A stretch of DNA of 64,000 nucleotides, taken from NCBI RefSeq assembly GCF_900183975.1, contig NZ_LT853882.1:1-64000 (forward strand), written 5' to 3'. Made by a program: the position numbers and the translations under genes. Position 1 is the first letter of the stretch; every line of letters starts with the position of its first letter. The stretch is from Xanthomonas fragariae (lineage in GTDB: Bacteria > Pseudomonadota > Gammaproteobacteria > Xanthomonadales > Xanthomonadaceae). Below are positions 1-10,167 of this stretch, piece by piece. Under the pieces are notes generated by a model. The model was not told the origin of the DNA. It made no database searches and saw nothing but the letters and a program-made list of their open reading frames with translations.

Positions 1-1329
1 ATGGATGCTTGGCCCCGCTGTCTGGAACGTCTCGAAGCTGAATTTCCGCCCGAAGATGTCCACACTTGGTTGAAACCCCTGCAAGCCGAAGACCGCGGCG
101 ACAGCATCGTGCTGTACGCCCCGAACGCCTTCATCGTCGACCAGGTCCGTGAACGCTACCTGGCGCGCATCCGCGAATTGCTGACGTACTTCGCCGGCAA
201 TGGCGACGTGGCGCTGGCGGTCGGCTCGCGCCCACGTGCGCCCGATCCGTTACCCGCACCGATGACCGCGCCCTGTGCGCCGGTTGCCGTGCCAATCGTG
301 CCGTTCGCCGGCAATCTGGATTCGCACTACACCTTCGCCAACTTCGTGGAAGGGCGCAGTAACCAGCTCGGTCTGGCCGCCGCGATCCAGGCTGCGCAGA
401 AACCCGGCGACCGCGCGCATAACCCGCTACTGCTGTACGGCAGCACTGGCCTGGGCAAGACCCACCTGATGTTTGCCGCCGGGAACGCGCTACGCCGGGC
501 CAATCCGGCCTCCAAGGTGATGTATCTGCGCTCGGAACAGTTCTTCAGCGCCATGATCCGGGCGCTGCAGGACAAGGCGATGGACCAGTTCAAGCGCCAG
601 TTCCAGCAGATCGATGCGTTGCTGATCGACGACATCCAGTTCTTCGCCGGCAAGGACCGCACGCAGGAAGAGTTCTTCCACACCTTCAACGCGCTGTTCG
701 ATGGCCGCCAGCAGATCATCCTGACCTGCGACCGCTATCCGCGCGAAGTCGAAGGCCTGGAGCCGCGACTGAAGTCGCGCCTGGCCTGGGGCCTGTCGGT
801 GGCGATCGATCCGCCGGATTTCGAGACCCGTGCCGCTATCGTGCTGGCCAAGGCCCGCGAACGCGGCGCAGAGATTCCGGACGACGTGGCGTTTTTGATC
901 GCCAAAAAAATGCGTTCCAATGTGCGCGACCTGGAAGGCGCGCTCAACACACTGGTGGCGCGCGCCAACTTCACCGGCCGCTCGATCACCGTGGAATTCG
1001 CCCAGGAGACGCTGCGCGACTTGCTGCGCGCCCAGCAACAGGCGATCGGCATCCCCAACATCCAGAAGACCGTGGCGGACTACTACGGGCTGCAGATGAA
1101 GGATTTGCTCTCCAAGCGGCGCACGCGCTCGCTGGCGCGCCCGCGCCAGGTGGCGATGGCGCTGACCAAGGAGCTGACCGAGCACAGCCTGCCGGAGATA
1201 GGCGATGCCTTTGCCGGCCGCGACCACACCACCGTGCTGCATGCCTGCAGGCAGATACGCACGTTGATGGAAGCCGACGGCAAGCTTCGGGAAGATTGGG
1301 AAAAGCTGATTCGCAAGCTCAGCGAGTAA
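1..1329 (+). CDS. dnaA: Chromosomal replication initiator protein DnaA
   Basis: DnaA binds DnaA boxes at the origin and, as an ATP-bound oligomer, melts the AT-rich unwinding region and loads DnaB. The 442-residue protein shows the four-domain plan: an N-terminal helicase-interaction domain (about 1-85), a short Pro-rich linker, an AAA+ module with Walker A GSTGLGKT near residue 147 and Walker [10 protein letters not shown] near 210, and the C-terminal helix-turn-helix signature [12 protein letters not shown] near 408. The length fits xanthomonad DnaA. It is followed by DnaA boxes and dnaN, the usual origin arrangement. The ATG is the first base of the window, so the promoter and any upstream rpmH lie outside it. 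Confidence 0.98.
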   Translation: MDAWPRCLERLEAEFPPEDVHTWLKPLQAEDRGDSIVLYAPNAFIVDQVRERYLARIRELLTYFAGNGDVALAVGSRPRAPDPLPAPMTAPCAPVAVPIVPFAGNLDSHYTFANFVEGRSNQLGLAAAIQAAQKPGDRAHNPLLLYGSTGLGKTHLMFAAGNALRRANPASKVMYLRSEQFFSAMIRALQDKAMDQFKRQFQQIDALLIDDIQFFAGKDRTQEEFFHTFNALFDGRQQIILTCDRYPREVEGLEPRLKSRLAWGLSVAIDPPDFETRAAIVLAKARERGAEIPDDVAFLIAKKMRSNVRDLEGALNTLVARANFTGRSITVEFAQETLRDLLRAQQQAIGIPNIQKTVADYYGLQMKDLLSKRRTRSLARPRQVAMALTKELTEHSLPEIGDAFAGRDHTTVLHACRQIRTLMEADGKLREDWEKLIRKLSE

Positions 1330-1605
1330 GCAATTGACGCCCAACTGCGCCCGCTTGGAGAAAAGCGTGGAAACGTTGGGGTCAAATGCGGGAGAATCTG
1401 TGGATAACGTTGCGCAGTGGTCCGGCTTGAAAACTATCCACAGGTTTTCCCACCAGACCAGGCAGACTAGTCCAACGGCTTTCAAGCGTTGAAATACCTT
1501 TGGGAACAGATAGTTACGGTGGTTATCCGCAAAAAACGGCCCTACCATCACCACCAAGCTTTTTATTTATTCCATATCTTTTAAAGCATAGGGGCACGGA
1601 ACCAC
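1330..1605. promoter_or_regulatory. dnaA-dnaN intergenic region with DnaA boxes, candidate oriC
   Basis: This 276-base gap holds a DnaA box TGTGGATAA at 1399-1407, a near-match CTATCCACA at 1434-1442 and a near-match TTATCCGCA at 1523-1531, followed by a very AT-rich tract at about 1559-1588 directly before dnaN. Boxes plus an AT-rich tract next to dnaA are what an origin or a DnaA-controlled dnaN promoter would show. Its right half (about 1515-1590) recurs in inverted form at 4141-4225, in front of the recF DnaA boxes. Whether this gap, the recF-side gap or both act as the origin cannot be told from sequence alone. Confidence 0.7.
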
Positions 1606-2706
1606 ATGCGTTTTACACTGCAGCGCGAAGCCTTCCTCAAACCATTGGCACAGGTGGTCAATGTGGTCGAACGCCGTCAAACTCTGCCTGTTTTGGCCAA
1701 CTTGCTGGTACACGTCAAGGACGGAGAGGTCTCGTTGACCGGCACGGACCTGGAAGTAGAAATGATCTCGCGCACGATGGTGGAAGATGCGCAGGACGGC
1801 GAAACTACGATTCCGGCTCGCAAGTTGTTCGACATTGTGCGGGCCCTTCCCGACGGAAGCCGCGTCACCATCTTGCAGACCGGTGACAAGGTCACTGTGC
1901 AGGCTGGACGCAGCCGCTTCACCCTGGCGACGCTACCTGCGACAGATTTCCCTTCAGTGGACGAAGTCGAAGCGACCGAACGTGTGGTAGTGCCGGAAGC
2001 TGGTTTGAAGGAACTGATCGAGCGCACTGCGTTTGCGATGGCGCAGCAGGACGTACGCTACTACCTCAACGGCCTACTGTTCGACCTGCGCGACGGCTTG
2101 TTGCGCTGTGTTGCCACTGATGGCCACCGTCTGGCGTTGTGTGAGATGGATCTGGAGAAAGCCGGCGGCGCCAAGCGCCAGATCATCGTGCCGCGCAAGG
2201 GTGTGACAGAGTTGCAGCGGCTGTTGGAGGGTACAGACCGCGACGTCGAGCTGGAAGTCGGCCGCAGCCATATCCGCGTTAAGCGTGGCGATGTGACCTT
2301 CACCTCCAAACTGATCGATGGCCGCTTCCCCGATTACGAAACGGTAATTCCGATTGGCGCTGACCATGAGGTCAAGGTCGACCGCGAAGCGCTGCGTTCT
2401 TCACTGCAGCGTGCCGCGATTCTGTCAAACGAAAAGTACCGTGGTGTGCGCGTGGAAATTTCGCCCGGTCAGTTGAAGATCAGCGCCCATAATCCCGAGC
2501 AAGAAGAAGCGCAGGAAGAAATCGAGGCGGACACCAAAGTTGACGACCTGGCGATTGGCTTCAACGTCAATTACTTGCTCGACGCATTGTCTGCACTGCG
2601 CGATGAGCACGTAGTGATCCAGCTTCGCGATGCGAACTCCTCTGCGCTGGTGCGCGAAGCGAGTAGCGAAAAGTCGCGCCATGTGGTGATGCCGCTACGC
2701 CTGTGA
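1606..2706 (+). CDS. dnaN: DNA polymerase III beta sliding clamp
   Basis: DnaN forms the ring-shaped dimer that tethers DNA polymerase III to the template and recruits many repair proteins. The 366-residue product has the usual family length and three clamp subdomains; recognisable stretches are the start MRFTLQREAFLKPL, the middle-domain QQDVRYYLNGLLFD and the C-terminal end RHVVMPLRL, which forms part of the hydrophobic partner-binding cleft. The ATG lies behind an AT-rich leader with no strong Shine-Dalgarno, GGGGCACGG being the nearest purine stretch. It lies downstream of dnaA as in most bacteria; the normal path into recF is now interrupted by an IS4-family insertion. Confidence 0.98.
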   Translation: MRFTLQREAFLKPLAQVVNVVERRQTLPVLANLLVHVKDGEVSLTGTDLEVEMISRTMVEDAQDGETTIPARKLFDIVRALPDGSRVTILQTGDKVTVQAGRSRFTLATLPATDFPSVDEVEATERVVVPEAGLKELIERTAFAMAQQDVRYYLNGLLFDLRDGLLRCVATDGHRLALCEMDLEKAGGAKRQIIVPRKGVTELQRLLEGTDRDVELEVGRSHIRVKRGDVTFTSKLIDGRFPDYETVIPIGADHEVKVDREALRSSLQRAAILSNEKYRGVRVEISPGQLKISAHNPEQEEAQEEIEADTKVDDLAIGFNVNYLLDALSALRDEHVVIQLRDANSSALVREASSEKSRHVVMPLRL

Positions 2707-2711
2707 CATTC

Positions 2712-2727
2712 AGTTCCACGTGGAACA
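2712..2727. promoter_or_regulatory. parS-like ParB-binding site 1
   Basis: A 14-base perfect palindrome GTTCCACGTGGAAC (2713-2726) starts six bases after the dnaN stop. It matches the core of the Pseudomonas-type parS sequence TGTTCCACGTGGAACA except for the first base. Two further sites lie inside recF. Confidence 0.75.
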
Positions 2728-2769
2728 CAAAAACACCGGCGAATGCCTCAATGCTGTTCACTTAAGCAA

Positions 2770-3785
2770 TTGAGTCACCGAAAATCCGATACCAGACCTC
2801 TGGTATCGGATTTTTTTGTGTCCCTTCACCAGCAGCTGTTCGACCTTGGCGACCTGTTCAACTTCTGTGACCTGAGCACCTTTACGCATGATATTCCGGT
2901 GGAGTGGGTAGCCAGCGCGCTGGAACTGTCTTCTCAGGCCAGTATCCGACGTCGGCGCCTTCCCAGTGATCAGGTGTTGTGGCTTGTCCTGGGCATAGCG
3001 TTGTTCCGTGACGAACCGGTGCACGAGGTCGCACGTCGTTTGAACATCTGCGCACAATCGCTGGCCTCAGAAGATCTGTTGGCGCGCAGCGGCGTTCGAC
3101 AAAGGGTTCTGGAGCGCTGATTTGTTGCTGTCGCTCGCCACTGCACGCCACTGGCTGACACCAGCACGCAAGGGCTTGGTGGCTGAGCAAATCATGCGTT
3201 ATGGCACTGATGATCGATTACTGCGCATGCGTGTCTCGCCACAGGCCAGAAAACCCAATCCAGCGCTTCCCACGCACTGGGACGTGCGTGAAGTGAGCTA
3301 TCTGCATCAGGGGAAGAGAAAGGCGGTACTGACCTTGTTGCCTGCCACCACTTACAGCGCCAAGTCTGTCGCAACGCTTTACCAGGAGCGATAGGAAATC
3401 GAACTGGGTTTGCGCGACATCAAAAGCTCGATGCAGCACAACGCGACAACGTTGCGTAGCAAAAAGATCGACTTGGTGTACCAGCAAGTCTGGGGGTTGC
3501 TGCTGGCTTAACAGCATTCGGCGTGAAGCCAGCCAGGCAGCTGTGGCGTTTGGCAGAACGCCTTCGGACATCCGATTCAAACCGGTCTGCCAGTACATCG
3601 CAGTGCAACTCATCGTGATGGCCGCAGCCAATCCGGCTTCCGCCACAGGAAGACGCCTATCCCAGCTTCGCTCAGGCATCGCGAGCCTGTTCCTCTATCA
3701 CCGGCCGAGGCCTACGCGGCCAAGGACGGTGAAGATCTCGAAGACCCGCTATCCGGTAGATCCAAAGGCTGCTCCGCTTAAGTGA
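2770..3785 (+). pseudogene. IS4-family transposase, internally deleted and frameshifted
   Basis: Reading from the TTG at 2770, the product starts SHRKSDTRPLVSDFF and matches the transposase of the copy at 55682 until about residue 110. There about 345 bases present in the other copy are missing (junction near 3096), removing the central part of the catalytic domain, and nine more bases are absent near 3140. Downstream the expected ERWEIELG motif reads ER-stop-EIELG because of a TAG near 3392, and one extra A near 3511 shifts the frame. The C-terminal YQQVWG-type region and the terminal IR remain recognisable. The gene cannot make active transposase. Confidence 0.85.
2782..2817 (+). terminator. 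Terminator-like hairpin inside the IS4 left end
   Basis: A perfect 15-base stem (2782-2796 with 2799-2813) closes on a two-base spacer and runs into a T tract. It lies over the first transposase codons, so it would stop read-through from dnaN or block translation from outside transcripts. The same hairpin is present at 55694-55725 in copy 2. Confidence 0.75.
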
Positions 3786-4140
3786 ACAGCATTACCGAAT
3801 TGCGGGGGTTTTTCATGTTGGCTATGAGATTTGCAGCCGCCTTGCGGTATGTGACTTGGGGAAAGCAGCGCTAAGTCGTGGGTCGAATGTGCAACGCTGT
3901 GAGCCCCGGGTTGGCAATGTTGTTAGTAGCACAAGAAACAAATTACCGCACATTTTGAGAAAAGGTCTGCCTGGTTCTTGCATTGAGTGGCTGTAGCCGC
4001 AGCTGCACTACAGGCGGATTCTCTTTCAGTCCTGAATTCATTTACTAAATGATGGCCAAAGGCAGTCTCAGCGGCACCGCGTGTCCCGAAGGTGTCGACG
4101 TCCTGGACTAACGCTTTGGGAAATCTTTTTTGACTTATGC

Positions 4141-4225
4141 ACAGCTAATTGTGCTTTTAAATCTAGAAATAACTTAAGAGCTTGGTGATGGTGGTAGGGC
4201 CAGATTTCGCGGAAAACTATGTTAA
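4141..4225 (-). repeat. Inverted partner of the pre-dnaN origin element
   Basis: Read on the minus strand this stretch carries TCCGCGAAA, then GGCCCTACCACCATCACC, AAGCT, an AT-rich tract and TTTAAAAGCA. The plus strand at about 1520-1590 carries TCCGCAAAA, GGCCCTACCATCACCACC, AAGCT, an AT-rich tract and TTTTAAAGCA in the same order. By eye about 70 bases align well, so the two are an imperfect inverted pair flanking dnaN. Confidence 0.7.
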
Positions 4226-4294
4226 CTTGTTGTTTTTAAATGTTTTTTAGCCTTGAAACCCTGTGTTTATTACCCTGTTTTCGGCCCGACAACC

Positions 4295-4339
4295 TGTGGA
4301 TAAGCGAAAACGCATCTGCGAGACTTGAAATTATCCACA
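4295..4339. promoter_or_regulatory. Inverted pair of perfect DnaA boxes upstream of recF
   Basis: TGTGGATAA at 4295-4303 and TTATCCACA at 4331-4339 are perfect consensus DnaA boxes facing each other across 27 bases, next to the AT-rich region 4115-4265. This is at least as origin-like as the dnaA-dnaN gap. Confidence 0.75.
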
Positions 4340-4455
4340 AGTTACCCCCAACCTATCCTGGTGCGTCTTCCCGTACGCTTGCGCAGGATTCATGCCGATC
4401 GCGTATTCTCCGCTCCGGCCGATAAGCCGGATTACAGCTCAGAGCAGACCGATCG

Positions 4456-5562
4456 ATGCACGTAGTGCGGTTGTCCATCCATCGACTTCGGCGTTTCGAG
4501 ACCGTCGAGCTTTGCCCCGCCAGTTCCTTGAACCTGCTAACCGGAGACAATGGCGCAGGCAAGACCAGCGTGCTTGAAGCGCTGCATGTGATGGCGTACG
4601 GGCGTAGCTTCCGAGGGAGGGTGCGCGATGGGTTGATCCAGCAAGGCGCAAGCGATCTGGAAGTGTTCGTGGAGTGGCGCGAGCGGAGCGGGGAAGCTGG
4701 GCAACGGTCGCGTCGAGCCGGCCTGCGCCACAGCGGTCGTGAATGGACCGGTCGCCTCGATGGTGAGGATGTTACGCAACTAGGCGCACTCTGCGCGGCA
4801 TTGGCGGTAGTGACTTTCGAACCCGGCAGTCATGTGCTGATCAGCGGTGGTGGTGAACCGCGTAGACGCTTCCTTGATTGGGGTTTGTTCCACGTGGAAC
4901 CCGACTTTCTTGCGCTGTGGCGGCGTTACGCGCGGGCACTCAAGCAACGCAACGTCTTGCTGAAGCAGGGCGCGCAGCCGCGCATGCTGGACGCCTGGGA
5001 TCATGAGCTTGCTGAATCCGGCGAAACACTGACCTCCCGACGCCTTCGTTACCTAGAGCGCCTGCAAGACCGGCTGATTCCGATGGCAAACGCCATCGCT
5101 CCCTCGCTCAATTTGTCGGTACTGAGCTTCGCACCAGGCTGGAAACACCACGAAGTCTCGCTCGCCGACGCACTGTTTTTGGCGCGGGAGCGCGATTGCC
5201 AAAATGGCTATACTTCGCAAGGCCCGCACCGCGCCGATTGGGTTCCCGTTTTTGATGTCTTGCCCGGCAAGGACGCACTATCGCGAGGCCAAGCCAAGCT
5301 AACCGCCCTAGCCTGCTTGCTCGCGCAAGCTGAAGACTTCGCATATGAACGCGGCGAATGGCCTGTGATCGCGCTGGATGATCTGGGCTCGGAGTTGGAT
5401 AGGCACCACCAAGCGCGCGTGCTGCAGCGGCTCGCCTCTGCGCCAGCGCAAGTGTTGATTACTGCCACCGAAATTCCGCCAGGGCTTGCAGATGCAGGCG
5501 CATTGCTGCACCGGTTCCACGTGGAACACGGCCAAGTGATTATCCACACCTCTTCCGACTGA
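4456..5562 (+). CDS. recF: DNA replication and repair protein RecF
   Basis: RecF is an SMC/ABC-type ATPase that loads RecA at gaps through RecOR. The 368-residue product has Walker A GDNGAGKTS at about residue 30, an ABC signature LSRGQAKL near 275 and Walker B VIALDDLGSELD near 304, with the conserved HRADW stretch in between. Length and domain order fit the family. The start is the ATG opening MHVVRLSIHRLRRF; the upstream Shine-Dalgarno is weak. Two parS-like palindromes are embedded in its coding sequence, each encoding the residues FHVE. It ends 114 bases before the gyrB start and has DnaA boxes upstream. Confidence 0.97.
   Translation: MHVVRLSIHRLRRFETVELCPASSLNLLTGDNGAGKTSVLEALHVMAYGRSFRGRVRDGLIQQGASDLEVFVEWRERSGEAGQRSRRAGLRHSGREWTGRLDGEDVTQLGALCAALAVVTFEPGSHVLISGGGEPRRRFLDWGLFHVEPDFLALWRRYARALKQRNVLLKQGAQPRMLDAWDHELAESGETLTSRRLRYLERLQDRLIPMANAIAPSLNLSVLSFAPGWKHHEVSLADALFLARERDCQNGYTSQGPHRADWVPVFDVLPGKDALSRGQAKLTALACLLAQAEDFAYERGEWPVIALDDLGSELDRHHQARVLQRLASAPAQVLITATEIPPGLADAGALLHRFHVEHGQVIIHTSSD
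4886..4901. promoter_or_regulatory. parS-like ParB-binding site 2, inside recF
   Basis: TGTTCCACGTGGAACC is a full 16-base match to the pseudomonad/xanthomonad-type parS consensus TGTTCCACGTGGAAC(A/C). It lies within the recF reading frame. Confidence 0.85.
5513..5528. promoter_or_regulatory. parS-like ParB-binding site 3, at the 3' end of recF
   Basis: GGTTCCACGTGGAACA contains the perfect 14-base core GTTCCACGTGGAAC and differs from the 16-base consensus only at its first base. It lies 35 bases before the recF stop. Confidence 0.8.
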
Positions 5563-5587
5563 GCCGGCACGGCCACTGCTGGCCGAC

Positions 5588-8121
<2,534 letters not shown>

Positions 8122-8129
8122 GCCGCTCT

Positions 8130-8169
8130 CGCCCGTCGGTGCGTCGCTAAGGCGATGCGCTGGCGGGCG
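8130..8169 (+). terminator. Imperfect hairpin after gyrB
   Basis: CGCCCG (8130-8135) can pair with CGGGCG (8164-8169), with further partial pairing inside. There is no T tract, so this may be an mRNA-stabilising structure between gyrB and the next gene rather than a true terminator. Confidence 0.4.
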
Positions 8170-8185
8170 AAGTGTACGCAGGACG

Positions 8186-9025
8186 ATGATGAGCACAGAT
8201 TTCCCACCGCTTCCGGCACCGCATACCGCTTCCGGCAAGCTCCCGCTGCTGCCCGTGCTTGTCGGCTTCAGCATCGACGTACTAATCGCCACCGGCCTGC
8301 TGCTGACGCTCAGCGTGGCCGGTTTTGCGCTGTGGGGCGGGGTGCGCGGCTTCAGCCACGTGCAAGCGGCCAAAGCGCAGGGTTTGACGCTCTCCTCGCC
8401 CGAGATCATGGCCGCCATCGGCCAGCCCGGCGTGGCGGTGCAATTGCTCAGCGCGTTGGTTAGCACGGCCACACCGGCGGTGCTGCTGTACTACTGGCGT
8501 CGCCGCGCGACACCCGTCGAACATGCCGCCTCGCGGGCCGCCATAAGGCGCGCATCCACCTGGGGCTGCACCGGCCTGATCGCTGCGGCTGTGTTTCTGC
8601 TCAGCAATCTGGTCGGCGCCACCGCTTCGGCGCTGGGCATCAAGCCGGCGCCGACCAATCTGCCATTGATGGAAGAAGCCATCAAACAATGGCCGGTGGC
8701 ATTGGTGTTGTTTGCGGTGGTGATCGCCCCAGCTTACGAAGAACTGCTGTTCCGACGCGTGTTGTTCGGACGCCTACTCAGCGCCGGTCGCCCATGGCTG
8801 GGCATTGCGCTGAGCAGCGCGATCTTTGCCCTGGTGCACGAAGTACCTGGCATCAGCGGAAACGGCCCGGCCGCCATCGCGCAACTATGGTTGGTCTACG
8901 GCAGCATGGGCGCGGCGTTTGCGTGGCTGTATTGGCGCACCGGCACACTGTGGGCACCCATCGCCGCACACGGCATCAACAACGCCACCGCCTTGGCGGC
9001 GCTTTACTTTTTTGGGCTCGGCTGA
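8186..9025 (+). CDS. CPBP-family intramembrane metalloprotease
   Basis: This 279-residue protein is a polytopic membrane protein of the CPBP (CAAX protease and bacteriocin-processing, ABI) family. The diagnostic motifs are in order: YEELLFRR near residue 183 (EExxxR), FALVHE near 216 and AHGINNATA near 260, which together supply the glutamate, histidine and asparagine residues of the active site. About seven hydrophobic segments are visible, starting with LLPVLVGFSIDVLIATGLLL. It begins 64 bases after gyrB, with two adjacent ATGs (8186, 8189), and may be co-transcribed with gyrB. The substrate is unknown. Confidence 0.85.
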   Translation: MMSTDFPPLPAPHTASGKLPLLPVLVGFSIDVLIATGLLLTLSVAGFALWGGVRGFSHVQAAKAQGLTLSSPEIMAAIGQPGVAVQLLSALVSTATPAVLLYYWRRRATPVEHAASRAAIRRASTWGCTGLIAAAVFLLSNLVGATASALGIKPAPTNLPLMEEAIKQWPVALVLFAVVIAPAYEELLFRRVLFGRLLSAGRPWLGIALSSAIFALVHEVPGISGNGPAAIAQLWLVYGSMGAAFAWLYWRTGTLWAPIAAHGINNATALAALYFFGLG

Positions 9026-9087
9026 GCCGCTTGACGAAAAGTTAAGCCGAGCCTGCCAGAATGCCCCTAGGGTTCTAGGGGGATCGA

Positions 9088-9894
9088 ATGAAAGCTAGGC
9101 TGTTGATCGTTGTTGCTGTCCTTGCGTTGACGGCATGTGCCACCACCACTTCGCCAACCGGCCGCCGACAGGTGGCGGGAGGCGTGTCGCAACAACAGCT
9201 CGACCAGCTCGGCGCGCAGTCGTTTGCGCAGACCAAGGCCAAGGAAAAAGTCAGTACCGACGGCAGGCAAAATGCCTATGTGCAGTGCGTGGTCAACGCG
9301 CTGGTTGCTCAGTTGCAGCCGCAATGGCGCCAAACCCGCTGGGAAACGGCGCTGTTCGTGGATGACGAAGCCAATGCATTCGCTCTGCCCGGCGGCAAGA
9401 TGGGCGTGAACACCGGCATTTTCACCGTTGCCAAGACCCAGGATCAGTTGGCCGCCGTGCTTGGGCACGAGATCGGGCATGTGATCTCGCGACACCATGA
9501 AGAACGCATCACCCGTCAGCTCGGCGCACAGACCGGCCTGGACATCATCGGCGCGCTTGCCGGTACGGCCTATGGAGATGGCGCCGCTAGCGCGGTCAAT
9601 CAGGTCGGCGGTATGACCGCGCAGACAGTGTTTTTGCTACCCGGCTCGCGCACGCAAGAGAGCGAGGCCGATGTGGTCGGTCAGCGTCTGATCGCCCAGG
9701 CAGGCTTCGATCCTGCCCAGGCAGTGACGTTCTGGCAGAACATGATGTCTGCCAGCGGCAACCGTCAGCCGCAGTGGCTGTCCACCCACCCCGCCCCCGC
9801 TAACCGGATTCGCGAACTGCAGGCCGACGTCAATCAGCTCGAACCGGTCTACCAGCAGGCGCTACAAGACGGCCGTGAGCCGCGTTGTGGCTAG
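9088..9894 (+). CDS. M48-family zinc metalloprotease, lipoprotein
   Basis: A 268-residue periplasmic or outer-membrane-anchored protease. The N-terminus MKARLLIVVAVLALTAC is a lipoprotein signal with lipobox LTAC. The zinc motif HEIGH lies near residue 127 and the third ligand in ESEAD near 191, the pattern of M48 proteases of the LoiP/BepA group that act in envelope quality control. The C-terminus WLSTHPAPANRIRELQ is also typical. A dispersed repeat element starts within its stop codon: the T of TAG is followed by the element end AGAGCGGCTAAC, so the last residues GREPRCG may have been set by that junction. Confidence 0.9.
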   Translation: MKARLLIVVAVLALTACATTTSPTGRRQVAGGVSQQQLDQLGAQSFAQTKAKEKVSTDGRQNAYVQCVVNALVAQLQPQWRQTRWETALFVDDEANAFALPGGKMGVNTGIFTVAKTQDQLAAVLGHEIGHVISRHHEERITRQLGAQTGLDIIGALAGTAYGDGAASAVNQVGGMTAQTVFLLPGSRTQESEADVVGQRLIAQAGFDPAQAVTFWQNMMSASGNRQPQWLSTHPAPANRIRELQADVNQLEPVYQQALQDGREPRCG

Positions 9895-10016
9895 AGCGGC
9901 TAACAAAACGTTATGCCTGCCATCACCCAGGCGCTGGTGATGCCCTGAATCGACCCGTAGCCAAGTACACTTCGGTCCCGAGCGCATCAACCACCCCATC
10001 TGTTGTTAGCTGCTCT
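9893..10016. repeat. Dispersed palindromic repeat, copy 1 (diverged)
   Basis: Ends are AGAGCGGCTAACAAAACG and the complement of AGAGCAGCTAACAACA. Internal fragments GTACACTTCGG and CCGAGCGC resemble the core of the better copies at 35695 and 61635. The left end forms the last two bases of the M48 gene stop codon. About 150 further bases to the next gene show no feature. Confidence 0.7.
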
Positions 10017-10167
10017 AAGACTTCCTCTCACGTACCAATCGTCGCAATACCGCATGGAAACCGTTTTCGGGAAGTGAGACTTTCTGCTAAGTTTGCCGGC
10101 TAAGATTTTCGTACAGCGTCTATTCCGCTTTTCGTACCGCCCGACGGCGGCTCGTCCGAGGTAAAAC

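Larger units (their letters stand above)
2749..3794 (+). mobile_element. Defective IS4-family insertion sequence, copy 1
   Basis: The element is bounded by inverted ends: left CAATGCTGTTCACTTAAGC and right the complement of TAATGCTGTTCACTTAAGC. These resemble the ends of E. coli IS4 (TAATGCCGATCAGTTAAGG, from memory). The interior is a decayed transposase gene. A second copy in the same orientation lies behind rho (55661). No clean target duplication is visible; the flanks look like the two arms of a terminator hairpin. Confidence 0.85.
3795..4455. other. Gene-free region between IS4 copy 1 and recF
   Basis: No convincing coding sequence is seen in these 660 bases. The first bases GCGGGGGTTTTT look like the 3' arm of an intrinsic terminator. 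From about 4115 the DNA becomes AT-rich and contains an inverted partner (4141-4225) of the sequence in front of dnaN, then two DnaA boxes (4295-4339). Confidence 0.6.

Noticed and set aside
490..1557. Long open frame on the minus strand opposite dnaA
   Set aside because: It is antisense to a clear dnaA, has no family resemblance and no ribosome site; high GC content at third positions produces such frames.
2827..3785. Several short frames in IS4 copy 1 as separate genes
   Set aside because: They are pieces of one transposase, as shown by alignment with the copy at 55682.
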